Positions 43,107 to 52,128 of a stretch of 64,000 nt of DNA are shown piece by piece. Under the pieces are notes generated by a model. The model saw only the letters and a list, made by a program, of their open reading frames with translations. It did no database searches and had not been told where the DNA came from. Source of the stretch: Chloroflexota bacterium (lineage in GTDB: Bacteria; Chloroflexota; UBA6077; JACCZL01); contig JADLFM010000137.1 in assembly GCA_020845495.1 (NCBI GenBank), positions 232,965-296,964 on the forward strand, in the 5' to 3' direction. A program made the translations under genes and the position numbers. Positions within the stretch are counted from its first letter, which is position 1; each line of letters begins with the position of its first letter.

Positions 43107-43127
43107 GGCCGGGTGGCTCGTGACTCG

Positions 43128-44414
43128 CTAGATGACGCCCTCGGCCTGGAGCCGGGGCAGCGCCGCGTCGAACGCCTCGACGGTCCGGGCCACGTCGGCA
43201 TCATCGTGGACGGCCGACACGATCAGGTTCATACCGGACGGATCGACGCCGCCGACGAGCATGGCGGCCCGGAAGCGGTGGCCGAGCACGGACGCCTTGA
43301 CCTTCGGCGTCAGGCTCAACATCACCATCGAGGCCCAACCGCCGGCCTTCCCCTGGACGCCGTGTCGGGCCATCGACTCGGTGAAACCAGCCCGGATCTT
43401 GTCGCCGGTCGCCCAGGCCCGCTTCTGGACCGCCGGATCCCGGACGATCTCGAGGCACGCCACGCCGGCCGCCGCCGAGACCGGGCTGGCGTTGTAGGTA
43501 CCGGGGTGAGCGATTCGCGCGTAGCGTTGCTTCTGGGGGTCATCCTGGAAGTCGAACTGGTGGATGACGTCGGCGCGCCCGGCGATGGCCCCGCCCGGGT
43601 AGCCGCCGGCCACGATCTTGGCGAGGGTAGTAATGTCAGGCCGGACGTTGAAGTGCTCCTGGGCGCCGCCCGGAGCGTAACGGAAGCCGGTCACGACCTC
43701 GTCGAAGATGACCAGCGAACCGTGCGCGTGCGCCTTCTCGATGACGGCGTCGGCCCACTCCTGATTGAGGCCGTTGCACCAGATGATGACGGCCGCGACA
43801 TCGCCCTTCTGAAGCTCAGCCTCGAGTGCGGCGACGTCCTTGTCCGGGATACCGGTGACGGTGCTCTGAACGGCCTTCGGGATGCCCATCGAGACCGGGA
43901 CGTCCCATGGCTCAACCATCGCGACGGCCGCGTAGTCGTGCCAACCGTGGAAGTGGCCATTGACTTTGACGATCCGGTCGCGGCCGGTGAAGGCTCGCGC
44001 GAGCCGCATCGCCAGCATGGTCGACTCGGTACCGGATGACGTGAACTTGACCCCTTCGGCGGTCGGGACGATCTCCTGGACGAGCTCACCCCAACGGATC
44101 TCGAGCTCGTGGCAGGCGCCGTAGTGGGTGCCCTTCTGCGCCTGCTCGAGGACGGCCTGGGTAACGGCCGGGTGGCAATGCCCGAGCATGAGGGCGCCGT
44201 GGCCGCCGAAGTAGTCGACGTATTCGTTGCCGTCGACGTCCCACTTGCGAGAGCCCTGGGCGCGATTCACGTAGATCGGGAATGGCTTCAGGTAGCGGCT
44301 GTCGTGAGTCACGCCGCTCGGGAAGGTCTGCTTCGCCTTCTCGTAGAGCGCAGCCGATCCGGCCATACGCTCGTACATCTCCTGTTCGACGGTCATGCGC
44401 GTGTCGGTCGCCAT
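43128..44414 (-). CDS. Class III aminotransferase, glutamate-1-semialdehyde aminomutase-like
   Basis: 428 residues with GGAGGGAGG before the ATG. PLP-fold motifs: TSSGTESTMLAMRLARA near residue 123, VNGHFHGWHDY, IFDEVVTGFR near 230 and the Schiff-base lysine in TLAKIVAGGYPGGA near 265. It resembles HemL but has no heme-pathway neighbours and diverges at the lysine loop, so an omega-aminotransferase or aminomutase acting on a pathway intermediate is more likely. Convergent with the second ABC operon. Confidence 0.85.
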   Translation of the reverse strand: MATDTRMTVEQEMYERMAGSAALYEKAKQTFPSGVTHDSRYLKPFPIYVNRAQGSRKWDVDGNEYVDYFGGHGALMLGHCHPAVTQAVLEQAQKGTHYGACHELEIRWGELVQEIVPTAEGVKFTSSGTESTMLAMRLARAFTGRDRIVKVNGHFHGWHDYAAVAMVEPWDVPVSMGIPKAVQSTVTGIPDKDVAALEAELQKGDVAAVIIWCNGLNQEWADAVIEKAHAHGSLVIFDEVVTGFRYAPGGAQEHFNVRPDITTLAKIVAGGYPGGAIAGRADVIHQFDFQDDPQKQRYARIAHPGTYNASPVSAAAGVACLEIVRDPAVQKRAWATGDKIRAGFTESMARHGVQGKAGGWASMVMLSLTPKVKASVLGHRFRAAMLVGGVDPSGMNLIVSAVHDDADVARTVEAFDAALPRLQAEGVI

Positions 44415-44819
44415 GGGCCTCCCTCCGGGGCGATGGTTCGGAGCGTCTGAATTCGTTGGCCGATCATAGCAGAGTAGTGATACCCCGCTTGCGCTTCTCC
44501 GAACGAGTCGCCTTCAACGTCGAGGCGGCTACAACTGGCTGTGTGGGGGTGCCCGGCGACGTGAAATTCACGGCCGTCACCCGGCTGTAGCCGACCGGTG
44601 GCGTGCGAACCCTCGGCCCCAACGCCGTGGTACGGGCGTCGGCCCGACCGGCTCGTACCCAGGCGCCTCGAGGCCGGTGGCCACCCTCTGTATGGGAGCT
44701 GGCAGCGCTTCAGGTTGACCCATGCTGGCCGGGCCTGTTCAATAGACGGGATGGGCGCCGCCTGACGCGATGGAGCCGGCGAGGCGAGCGGGGCGGCGCA
44801 GCATCGAGGAGGCTACGAT
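44415..44819. other. Divergent intergenic region with a spaced inverted repeat
   Basis: 405 bases between the aminotransferase (-) and oxidoreductase (+) genes; no gene seen. CGGCTACA at 44526-44533 and TGTAGCCG at 44586-44593 form an inverted repeat 52 bases apart, enclosing a smaller palindrome, CGTGAAATTCACG. No copy of the TGCATGCA operator is present. A TATGAT hexamer upstream of the aminotransferase is a possible -10 without a clear -35. Confidence 0.45.
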
Positions 44820-45884
44820 ATGGCAGGCGAGACTGTACGGATCGGGTTTATCGGCGCAGGCAGCATCTGCCGGACCCGTCACGTCCCAGGGCTCAAGAAG
44901 GTGCCTGGCGTCGAGTTCACCGTCGTCGCGAACCGCAGCGCCGCGTCATCTCAGCGTGCCGCCGACGAGTATGGGATCAAGCGGATCGCCACCGACTGGC
45001 ACGACATCGTGAATGCCGATGACGTCGACGTGGTCTGGATTGGCACCCACCCCTACATGCACCGCGAGATCAGCGAAGCGGCGCTGAAGGCGGGTAAGCA
45101 CGTCTTCACCCAGGCCCGCATGGCGATGGACTACGCCGACGCGAAGCGGATGTGGGAGACGGCCAAGCAGTACCACCGCACCACCGCGATCTGCCCGCCA
45201 CCCCACTACATGCGCGGCGACCGCGTGATTCGTCGGATGCTCTCCGAGGGCTACGTCGGGCAGCCGCTAAACCTGGTCGTACAAAGCTACTCCGACAACT
45301 TCGCCAACCCGAAGGCGCCGCGCCACTGGCGGCAAGAAGGCGCCGTCTCCGGCCTCAATACCCTGGACGTCGGGATGATGGCCGAGGTCACGCAACGCTG
45401 GCTCGGCTATGCGACGCGCGTCACCGCGATGGACAAGACCGTCTACCCTACCCGGCCCGGCCCCGATGGCGGCGAGGTGCCCGTCGAGCGGCCGGACACG
45501 CTCTCGGCCATCGCCGAGCTCGAGAACGGCGCGCTAGCGACCTACCTCTTTAGCGGCGTCGCTCGCCATGCGAAGGACGCCAATCGGATCGAAATCTACG
45601 GTAGTGAGGGAACGATCCGCTACCTGCAAGGCTCGGACACGATTCTCGCCGGCAAGGCCGGCGACAAAGACCTGCATGAAGTCCAGGTGAGCCAGGAGGA
45701 TGCTCGTGAGTGGACGGTGGAGGAGGACTTTATCGCTGCCGTCCGCCAGGGGAAGGGCTCGGTCGAGCCGTCGTTCTGGGACGGCCTCAAGTACATGGAG
45801 ATGACGCAAGCCATCTTCGACTCGGCCAGGTCCGGCCAGACCGTCAACTTGCCGTTCGATAACCTCCAGCGGGACGACCGCTAG
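44820..45884 (+). CDS. Gfo/Idh/MocA family oxidoreductase
   Basis: 354 residues. The N-terminal NAD(P)-binding motif is GFIGAGSICRTRH, with the family region EAALKAGKHVFTQARMAM in place of the usual EKPxA motif, and a C-terminal alpha/beta domain. The lysine of the EKP motif is missing (TQARMAM), so catalysis may be altered. The family oxidises or reduces polyols, sugars or related substrates and includes inositol dehydrogenase, which could connect to the iolD/iolE-like pair at 25.5-28.5 kb. Start ATG follows GAGGAGG. Confidence 0.85.
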   Translation: MAGETVRIGFIGAGSICRTRHVPGLKKVPGVEFTVVANRSAASSQRAADEYGIKRIATDWHDIVNADDVDVVWIGTHPYMHREISEAALKAGKHVFTQARMAMDYADAKRMWETAKQYHRTTAICPPPHYMRGDRVIRRMLSEGYVGQPLNLVVQSYSDNFANPKAPRHWRQEGAVSGLNTLDVGMMAEVTQRWLGYATRVTAMDKTVYPTRPGPDGGEVPVERPDTLSAIAELENGALATYLFSGVARHAKDANRIEIYGSEGTIRYLQGSDTILAGKAGDKDLHEVQVSQEDAREWTVEEDFIAAVRQGKGSVEPSFWDGLKYMEMTQAIFDSARSGQTVNLPFDNLQRDDR

Positions 45885-46183
45885 TCGCTCGTTTCAGCAC
45901 GAGGCGGCTCCCGCGTCAATGCACTCGCTCGGTGGGGCGGACGGTGCGCCCGCGATCGCAGGCCGGGCTGAGGCGGGGGCCGCCCTGTGCTGAAGCCGCG
46001 TCGTGCAGGAGCGCCGGCATGCATCGCGGCGTGGAAGGAGCAGAACGGCCGAACGCGTGCCAGCGGTGCGGCGTCCTGTCAATGCTGCTGGCGCACACTA
46101 CCGGCACGCTGGCGGGGCCGCCACGCGGGCAGCAGTCGTTCCCGGCAGGTGTGCTGCTCCCGGATCTCAGCGAGGAGGATCTC

Positions 46184-47356
46184 ATGGATGTCAGAACCCC
46201 GATAGACCAGGCGCTCGATCGCGCCGTGCAGGCCGGCGAGGCGCCCGGCGTAGTCGCATTGGCGGCAGATGACAGTGGCGTCATCTACGAGGGTGCGTTG
46301 GGCATGCGTGAGGTCGGAGGCACGCAGCCGATGACCCTCGACACGGTCTTCTGGATCGCGTCGATGACCAAGGCCGTGACGTCGGTGGCCGCAATGCAAC
46401 AAGTCGAGCAAGGGCGGCTCAGACTCGATGAGCCGGTCGGGACGCTGCTGCCGAGCCTCCAATCCCCCCAGGTGCTCGAAGGGTTCGACGCCGACGGAAC
46501 GCCACGTCTGCGGCCAGCACAGCGGCCGATTACGCTCGGGCACTTGCTCTCCCACACGGCCGGGTTTACCTACGATATCTGGAACCCGGACATGGGCCGC
46601 TACATGGCGTACGCTGGCATCCCGGGCATCATCGAGTGCAAGAACGCCACGCTTGGGACCCCGCTCGTCTTCGATCCTGGCGACCGCTGGGAATATGGGA
46701 TCAACATCGACTGGGCCGGCAAGGCCGTCGAGGCCGCAAGCGGCCAGTCGCTCGACGCCTACCTGCACGACCACATCTTTGCACCGCTAGGCATGGCCGA
46801 TACGGGCTTCGTCCTGACGCCGTCGCAGCGCGAGCGGCTGGCCCGGATGCACGTCCGCACGGCCGATGGTTCGCTGGCGCCGATCGACTTCGAAGTGCCA
46901 CAGCAGCCCGAGTTCTTCATGGGCGGCGGCGGGCTCTATTCGACCGGGCCGGACTACCTGACCTTCTTGCAGATGCTCCTGCACGACGGCGAGTACAACG
47001 GCGCCCGCGTGCTGAAGCCGGAGACTGTAGCCGAGATGGCCCGGAATCAGATCGGCGATTTGCTGGTTAACCGTATGAGGACGGCTATTCCGTTTAGCTC
47101 GAATGACGCCGAGTTCTTCCCGGGCATGCCCAAGAAGTGGGGATTCGGCTACATGCTCACGTTGGAGGACGCGCCGACCGGCCGGAGCAGCGGCAGCCTG
47201 GCGTGGGCCGGCCTTGCAAATACCTATTACTGGCTCGATCCGTCGAAGCGGATTGCCGGCGTCATCTTGACCCAGATCCTTCCGTTCGCGGATCCGGCTG
47301 TCCTCGAGATGTTCGCGCGGTTCGAGAGCGCAGTCTACGCAGAGAGCGCCGCCTGA
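46184..47356 (+). CDS. Serine beta-lactamase-fold hydrolase (class C/esterase-like)
   Basis: 390 residues from the ATG at 46184 with GAGGAGG six bases upstream; the longer open frame to 45932 is rejected. The catalytic S60-M-T-K63 motif and YGIN (Tyr of the YxN motif) are present; the third motif region near WAGLANTYYW replaces the KTG of true beta-lactamases. No signal peptide, so probably a cytoplasmic esterase or amidase rather than an antibiotic-resistance enzyme. Last gene of the island. Confidence 0.85.
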   Translation: MDVRTPIDQALDRAVQAGEAPGVVALAADDSGVIYEGALGMREVGGTQPMTLDTVFWIASMTKAVTSVAAMQQVEQGRLRLDEPVGTLLPSLQSPQVLEGFDADGTPRLRPAQRPITLGHLLSHTAGFTYDIWNPDMGRYMAYAGIPGIIECKNATLGTPLVFDPGDRWEYGINIDWAGKAVEAASGQSLDAYLHDHIFAPLGMADTGFVLTPSQRERLARMHVRTADGSLAPIDFEVPQQPEFFMGGGGLYSTGPDYLTFLQMLLHDGEYNGARVLKPETVAEMARNQIGDLLVNRMRTAIPFSSNDAEFFPGMPKKWGFGYMLTLEDAPTGRSSGSLAWAGLANTYYWLDPSKRIAGVILTQILPFADPAVLEMFARFESAVYAESAA

Positions 47357-47690
47357 CGAGCGTGCGGCTGACGGGCGTGCGGCTGACAGGCGCCGCCCAC
47401 CAGGAGCGGTGGGCGGCGAGTGGATCGCCACCCGCCACTCTGTCAGGCTGGCTTTCGACCTGTGAGGCACGGCGCTCCAGGCGTGACGCTGGCGTCAGGC
47501 GGACAAGGCTGGCCCCGCTCATGCAACGGATCGGATAGGCCAATCGTTCACGATCGAGACGGCCGTGAGCGGACGGCCGGCGGCTCTCGGCGGCACCGTG
47601 GCGACGCACACGGGCGACCAGCAGTGGATTACAGTCATACGGAAGGGCGTCCCAGATCGCCCGCCACTAACGTTCCGCTGACGACGTGTC
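47357..47690. other. Intergenic region with a terminator-like hairpin
   Basis: No gene seen. Two copies of a 15-base repeat (GCGTGCGGCTGAC core) at about 47359-47388 follow the stop, then a perfect 11-bp stem (47391-47401 / 47408-47418) that probably ends the hydrolase transcript. The remaining 270 bases up to the topA promoter show nothing recognisable. Confidence 0.55.
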
Positions 47691-47693
47691 CCG

Positions 47694-47735
47694 TATAATC
47701 TGCGGGCCATGCTCGGCCGGTCGCCGGCCGAGCAT
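47694..47735 (+). promoter_or_regulatory. topA -10 box and 5' leader hairpin
   Basis: TATAAT at 47694-47699 is a consensus -10 (the -35 is weak). A perfect 12-bp hairpin follows at once: ATGCTCGGCCGG (47709-47720), loop TCG, and its complement at 47724-47735. With a start near 47706 the hairpin would form the very 5' end of the message, leaving 22 bases to the start codon. Confidence 0.65.
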
Positions 47736-47757
47736 CATATTTCAGGATCCCTAACAG

Positions 47758-50361
47758 ATGGCAAAGCGCAACCTTGTGGTGGTCGAATCGGCCGCCAAAG
47801 CCAAGACAATCGAGAAGTTCCTCGGCGGCGACTACAAGGTCATCGCGTCCTATGGCCATGTCCGCGACCTGCCGAAGAACAAGCTCGGCGTCGACGTCGA
47901 GCACGACTTCGAGCCGACCTACGTCATCTCGCCCGACAAGAAAGAGGTCGTGAAGCGGATCAAGGACGAGGCGAAGCGCGCTGAGGCCGTGTACCTCGCC
48001 ACCGACCCCGATCGTGAGGGCGAGGCGATCGCCTGGCACGTGATCGAAGCGGCCGGCCTCAAGGACAAGCCGATTCATCGGATCGAGTTTCACGAGATCA
48101 CCAGAGGCGCCATCCTGGATGCCGTCAAGCACCCGCGCCGCCTCGACGTCGAGCGGATCGACGCCCAGCAGGCGCGGCGGGTGCTCGATCGGCTCGTCGG
48201 CTACCAGATCAGCCCGCTCTTGTGGCGGAAGGTCAAGAAGGGGCTGTCGGCCGGACGCGTGCAGTCGGTGGCCGTGCGGCTGGTCGTAGACCGCGAGCGC
48301 GAGCGCAACGCCTTCGTGCCGGTCGAGTACTGGTCGCTCGAAGCCGACCTACGCAAGCGTCAGCCGGGCACGCCGGTCTTCCGGGCCGCGCTGCTCGAGC
48401 GGGACGGCAAGAAGGTCGACAAGCTCGACATCACGTCAGGGGACGAGGCGCACGCGATCGTCGCCGACCTTCAGGGCTCCGCCTGGGTCGTGCGTGAGGT
48501 CAAGAAGAGCGAGAAGCAGCGCCATCCAGCGGCCCCGTTCACGACGAGCACGCTTCAACAGGAGGCCAGCCGCAAGCTTGGCTTCACGGCGCGCCGTACG
48601 ATGGCGGTCGCCCAGCAGTTGTACGAAGGCGTGCCGGTTGGCGGCGGCGAGACGGTCGGCCTGATCACCTATATGCGAACCGATTCGGTGACGGTGGCCG
48701 AGACGGCGATTGCAGAGGTGCGCCAGGAGATCGGCAAGCGTTGGGGCAAGGACTACCTGCCGCCGTCGGCGCGGATCCACCGTACCAAGAGCCGGCTGGC
48801 CCAGGAGGCACATGAAGCGATCCGGCCGACCTCGGCGCAGCGCGACCCATCGGAGCTACGGGCGTTCCTCGACCGCGATCAGATCCGCCTGTACGAACTG
48901 ATCTGGAAGCGGTTCGTGGCGAGCCAGATGGCCTCGGCGATCTTCGATCAAACGACGGTCGACATCGATGCCGGGCGGCCGAACGGCGGGCGTTACGCCT
49001 TCCGCGCGACCGGCTCGGTGCCACGCTTCCTCGGCTTCCTGACCCTCTACCGTGAGGGCCGGGACGACACCGACGCCGTGGACGACGATGGCCTGCCCCG
49101 TCTGCCAGAGCTCCAGGCTGGCGAGGGGTTGGATCTGCTGGCGCTCCTTCCGGACCAGCACTTCACGCAGCCGCCGCCGCGCTTCACCGAGGCAACGCTG
49201 GTGAAGGCACTCGAAGAGCACGGCATCGGCCGGCCCTCGACCTACGCTCCGACCCTCTCGACGATCCGCGACCGTGAGTACGTCGAGATGGAGGATCGGC
49301 GCTTCAAGCCGACCGACCTGGGCTGCATCGTGAACGATCTGCTCGTCGGCCACTTCAAGAACATCGTCGACGTCGGCTTCACGGCGGGCATGGAAGAGAA
49401 GCTCGACGATATCGCTCAGGGCGAGCGGCCCTGGGTGCCAGTGTTGCGCGAGTTCTACACGCCATTCGCGGAAACGCTCGAACGTGCCCAATCTGAGATC
49501 AAGCACGTCAACGAGACCGCCGAGGTCACGGACGAAGTCTGCGACAAGTGCGGCAAGCCGATGGCGATCAAACTCGGACGGTTCGGGCGCTTCCTGTCGT
49601 GCACTGGCTACCCCGAGTGTAAGAACGCCCGGCCTCTGGATCGCGAGGTGGTGCCGCCGGAGCCGAGCGACGAGGTCTGCGAGACCTGCGGCAAGCCGAT
49701 GCTGATCAAGACCGGGCGGTACGGAAAGTTCCTCTCCTGTAGCGATTACCCCACCTGCAAGACGAGCCGTCCGATCCAGGTCAAGCTCGGGTTCGCCTGC
49801 CCGAAGTGCGGCACCGGCGAGCTTGTCGAGAAGAAGGGGCGAAGCGGCCGGCCGTTCTACGGCTGCAATCGCTACCCGGAGTGCGACTGGGTGTCCTGGG
49901 CGAAGCCGCTGCCAGAGCCGTGCGAGGTGTGCGGCAAGCTGCGGATCCCGCTTGGTGGAGACAAAGTCCACTGTCTGGGCTGTGACGGCGACCTGCCCCA
50001 GCGGACCCGCCGCACCGACGCCGATGGCGTGTCGAAGAGCGCTGGCCGGCGCGCAGCCGGGGCGACGGGGACGGCAGCACGCGGAGGGCGCCGCACGGCA
50101 GCCTCCGCGAGTGCGAATGGCACGGCGGCTGCTACGCGCACGAGTGCGACTGGAACGACGAGCGGAGCGGCGGTCACACGCCGGTCGGCCTCAGCCAGTG
50201 CGACAGCCAATGGGACAGCCACGAGCGGCGCCAAGAAGGCTGCCAAGACGGCTACCAAGGCGACCACAAAGGCGACCACAAAGACCGCCGCGCGGACGAA
50301 GACGAGCGCACGGAAGACCGGCGCCGAGTCGACGTCGACGCGAGCTCGGCGCGCGGGCTAG
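47758..50361 (+). CDS. topA: DNA topoisomerase I
   Basis: 867 residues. TOPRIM motifs VVESAAKAKTIEKFL near the start and TDPDREGEAIAWH near residue 80, and the catalytic tyrosine Y305 in GLITYMRTDS. The C-terminal part has three tetracysteine zinc motifs beginning CDKCGKPM, CETCGKPM and CPKCGTGE, plus a fourth partial one (CEVCGKL). The last 100 residues are a Lys/Ala/Thr/Ser-rich basic tail of low complexity, as seen in some high-GC bacteria. It relaxes negative supercoils. Head gene of the block to 54856. Confidence 0.96.
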   Translation: MAKRNLVVVESAAKAKTIEKFLGGDYKVIASYGHVRDLPKNKLGVDVEHDFEPTYVISPDKKEVVKRIKDEAKRAEAVYLATDPDREGEAIAWHVIEAAGLKDKPIHRIEFHEITRGAILDAVKHPRRLDVERIDAQQARRVLDRLVGYQISPLLWRKVKKGLSAGRVQSVAVRLVVDRERERNAFVPVEYWSLEADLRKRQPGTPVFRAALLERDGKKVDKLDITSGDEAHAIVADLQGSAWVVREVKKSEKQRHPAAPFTTSTLQQEASRKLGFTARRTMAVAQQLYEGVPVGGGETVGLITYMRTDSVTVAETAIAEVRQEIGKRWGKDYLPPSARIHRTKSRLAQEAHEAIRPTSAQRDPSELRAFLDRDQIRLYELIWKRFVASQMASAIFDQTTVDIDAGRPNGGRYAFRATGSVPRFLGFLTLYREGRDDTDAVDDDGLPRLPELQAGEGLDLLALLPDQHFTQPPPRFTEATLVKALEEHGIGRPSTYAPTLSTIRDREYVEMEDRRFKPTDLGCIVNDLLVGHFKNIVDVGFTAGMEEKLDDIAQGERPWVPVLREFYTPFAETLERAQSEIKHVNETAEVTDEVCDKCGKPMAIKLGRFGRFLSCTGYPECKNARPLDREVVPPEPSDEVCETCGKPMLIKTGRYGKFLSCSDYPTCKTSRPIQVKLGFACPKCGTGELVEKKGRSGRPFYGCNRYPECDWVSWAKPLPEPCEVCGKLRIPLGGDKVHCLGCDGDLPQRTRRTDADGVSKSAGRRAAGATGTAARGGRRTAASASANGTAAATRTSATGTTSGAAVTRRSASASATANGTATSGAKKAAKTATKATTKATTKTAARTKTSARKTGAESTSTRARRAG

Positions 50362-50437
50362 CCCGCGCCGGCATCATCCGGATCGCCGCTAGCGCAGCTA
50401 CTCCGTGGCCTGGGTGAAGGGAGAAAGGGACCATCCG

Positions 50438-51559
50438 ATGAGTGCGTACAGCGACCGACTCGACCGACTTCGCACACTCTTTGACGAGGCCGGGATCGAC
50501 GGCCTGCTGGTATCGCAGCCGGAGTCCCGTTTCTTCCTGAGCGGCTACACCGGTCACGATCTGCCGCCGCGCGACTCGGCCGGCTACCTGACGATCGGTA
50601 AGCACGGCAGCCTCCTGCTCACCGACCCGCGCACCAGCGAGCAGGCCGAGCGCGAGGCAACGGACTACGAGGTCGTCGTCTACACCGCTCATGCCCGCAC
50701 GACCCAGCGCATGGCCGAAGCGGTCAAGAAGCTCGGCATCACGAAGCTCGGGTTCGAGGCGATCCACCTGCCCTACGCCATCTGGAAGACCTTCTCCGAG
50801 GCGGTCGAGAAGGAAGGCGTCGAGATGGTGCCGGTCAAGAATCTCGTCGACACGTTGCGAATCACCAAGGACCAGGCCGAGATGACCGACCTTCAGGCGG
50901 CCATCGACGTCCTGGATGACTGCTTCATGCACCTGGCGCGCCACGAGCTGCGGGTTGGGCGAACCGAGAAGGAGATCGCGGCGGCTGTCGAGCAGTATCT
51001 CCAGAGCCGCGGCGCGACGACCTCGTTCCCGTCGATCGTCGCCAGCGGGCCAAACGCTTCGATGCCACACGCGGTGCCGAGCGATCGAAAGATTCAGGCC
51101 GGCGAGCCGATCACGATCGACATCGGCGCTAAAGTGAACGGCTACTGCTCGGACATGACCCGGACGGTCTGCATCGGGACGCCGAGCGACGAGTTACGGA
51201 AGATCCACGCGCTGGTACTCGAAGCGCAGGAGAGGGCCGAGCGCGAGATTCGCGCCGGCTTGACCGGTAAGGAAGCCGATGCCATCGCCCGTGACTATCT
51301 TGCCGAGATGGGCTACGGCGACCAGTTCACACACGGCCTGGGACACGGGATCGGACTGGAAGTGCACGAGCCGCCGAGCCTATCGTTGCGCGGTGATGAA
51401 CCGCTTCGAGCGGGCATGGTCTTCAGCGTGGAGCCAGGCGTGTACCTGCCGGGTTGGGGCGGGGTGCGCATCGAGGATCTGGTCCAGATGGAACACGAGA
51501 AGGTGCGCGTGCTCTGCCGCTCCCCGAAGGCGCTCGAGCTCGCGGAGGTTGTGAAGTGA
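50438..51559 (+). CDS. Xaa-Pro aminopeptidase (M24 family)
   Basis: 373 residues from the ATG at 50438. All M24 metal-site motifs are visible: ITIDIGAKVNGYCSDMTRT near residue 230, HGLGHGIGLEVHEPP near 300, VFSVEPGVY and GGVRIEDLV. It removes an N-terminal residue next to proline. The stop overlaps the efp start (GTGA at 51556-51559). The pepP-efp arrangement is common in bacteria and supports both assignments. Confidence 0.92.
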   Translation: MSAYSDRLDRLRTLFDEAGIDGLLVSQPESRFFLSGYTGHDLPPRDSAGYLTIGKHGSLLLTDPRTSEQAEREATDYEVVVYTAHARTTQRMAEAVKKLGITKLGFEAIHLPYAIWKTFSEAVEKEGVEMVPVKNLVDTLRITKDQAEMTDLQAAIDVLDDCFMHLARHELRVGRTEKEIAAAVEQYLQSRGATTSFPSIVASGPNASMPHAVPSDRKIQAGEPITIDIGAKVNGYCSDMTRTVCIGTPSDELRKIHALVLEAQERAEREIRAGLTGKEADAIARDYLAEMGYGDQFTHGLGHGIGLEVHEPPSLSLRGDEPLRAGMVFSVEPGVYLPGWGGVRIEDLVQMEHEKVRVLCRSPKALELAEVVK

Positions 51560-52113
51560 TTTCAACAGGCGACTTGCGCAAGGGCGTCATCATCGAGATG
51601 GACAAGCAGATCTACTCGGTGATGGACTATCAACACCAGAAGATCGGGCGGGGGAGCGCCCAGGTCCGCATGAAGATCCGGAACATCCGAACTGGCGCCA
51701 TCTCAGATACGACCGTCCAGGCCGGCACCAAGTTCCCGCGCGTCAGGCTCGACCAGCGCCAGATGTCCTACCTGTACGCCGAAGAGCAGACGTACTACTT
51801 CATGGACCAGGAGACGTACGACCAGATCGGGTTGACCGCCGCGCAACTCGGCGACTCGGCGAACTATCTGAAGGATGGCATCATCTTTCAGGTGCTGTTC
51901 TACGAGAACGAGCCAGTCCAGGTCGAGCCGCCGATCACGGTCGAGCTTCAGATCGTCGAGACGAATCCCGGCCTCAAGGGAGACACGGCCAGCGGCGGCA
52001 CCAAACCGGCGAGGGTCGAGTCCGGCCTCATCGTCCAGGTGCCGCTCTTCGTGAACCAGGGCGACGTGATTCGTGTCGACACCCGCACCGGCGAATACCT
52101 GACCCGAATCTGA
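51556..52113 (+). CDS. efp: Translation elongation factor P
   Basis: 185 residues, standard length, from a GTG overlapping the previous stop. The three-domain EF-P sequence is clear (ISTGDLRKGV, the loop region near residue 30, and VPLFVNQGDVIRVDTRTGEYLTR at the end). The tip of the loop reads KIGRGSA, placing arginine at residue 32 where lysine is found in the E. coli type; Arg32 is the form rhamnosylated by EarP in other bacteria. EF-P relieves ribosome stalling at polyproline. Confidence 0.95.
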   Translation: MISTGDLRKGVIIEMDKQIYSVMDYQHQKIGRGSAQVRMKIRNIRTGAISDTTVQAGTKFPRVRLDQRQMSYLYAEEQTYYFMDQETYDQIGLTAAQLGDSANYLKDGIIFQVLFYENEPVQVEPPITVELQIVETNPGLKGDTASGGTKPARVESGLIVQVPLFVNQGDVIRVDTRTGEYLTRI

Positions 52114-52128
52114 CGAGTGGCGAGCAAT

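Noticed and set aside
43128..44414. hemL of heme biosynthesis
   Set aside because: The lysine loop differs, and there are no other heme genes; it stands at the end of the catabolic island.
45932..46183. 84-residue N-terminal extension of the beta-lactamase-fold protein
   Set aside because: No homology-like pattern and a strong ribosome site just before the ATG at 46184.
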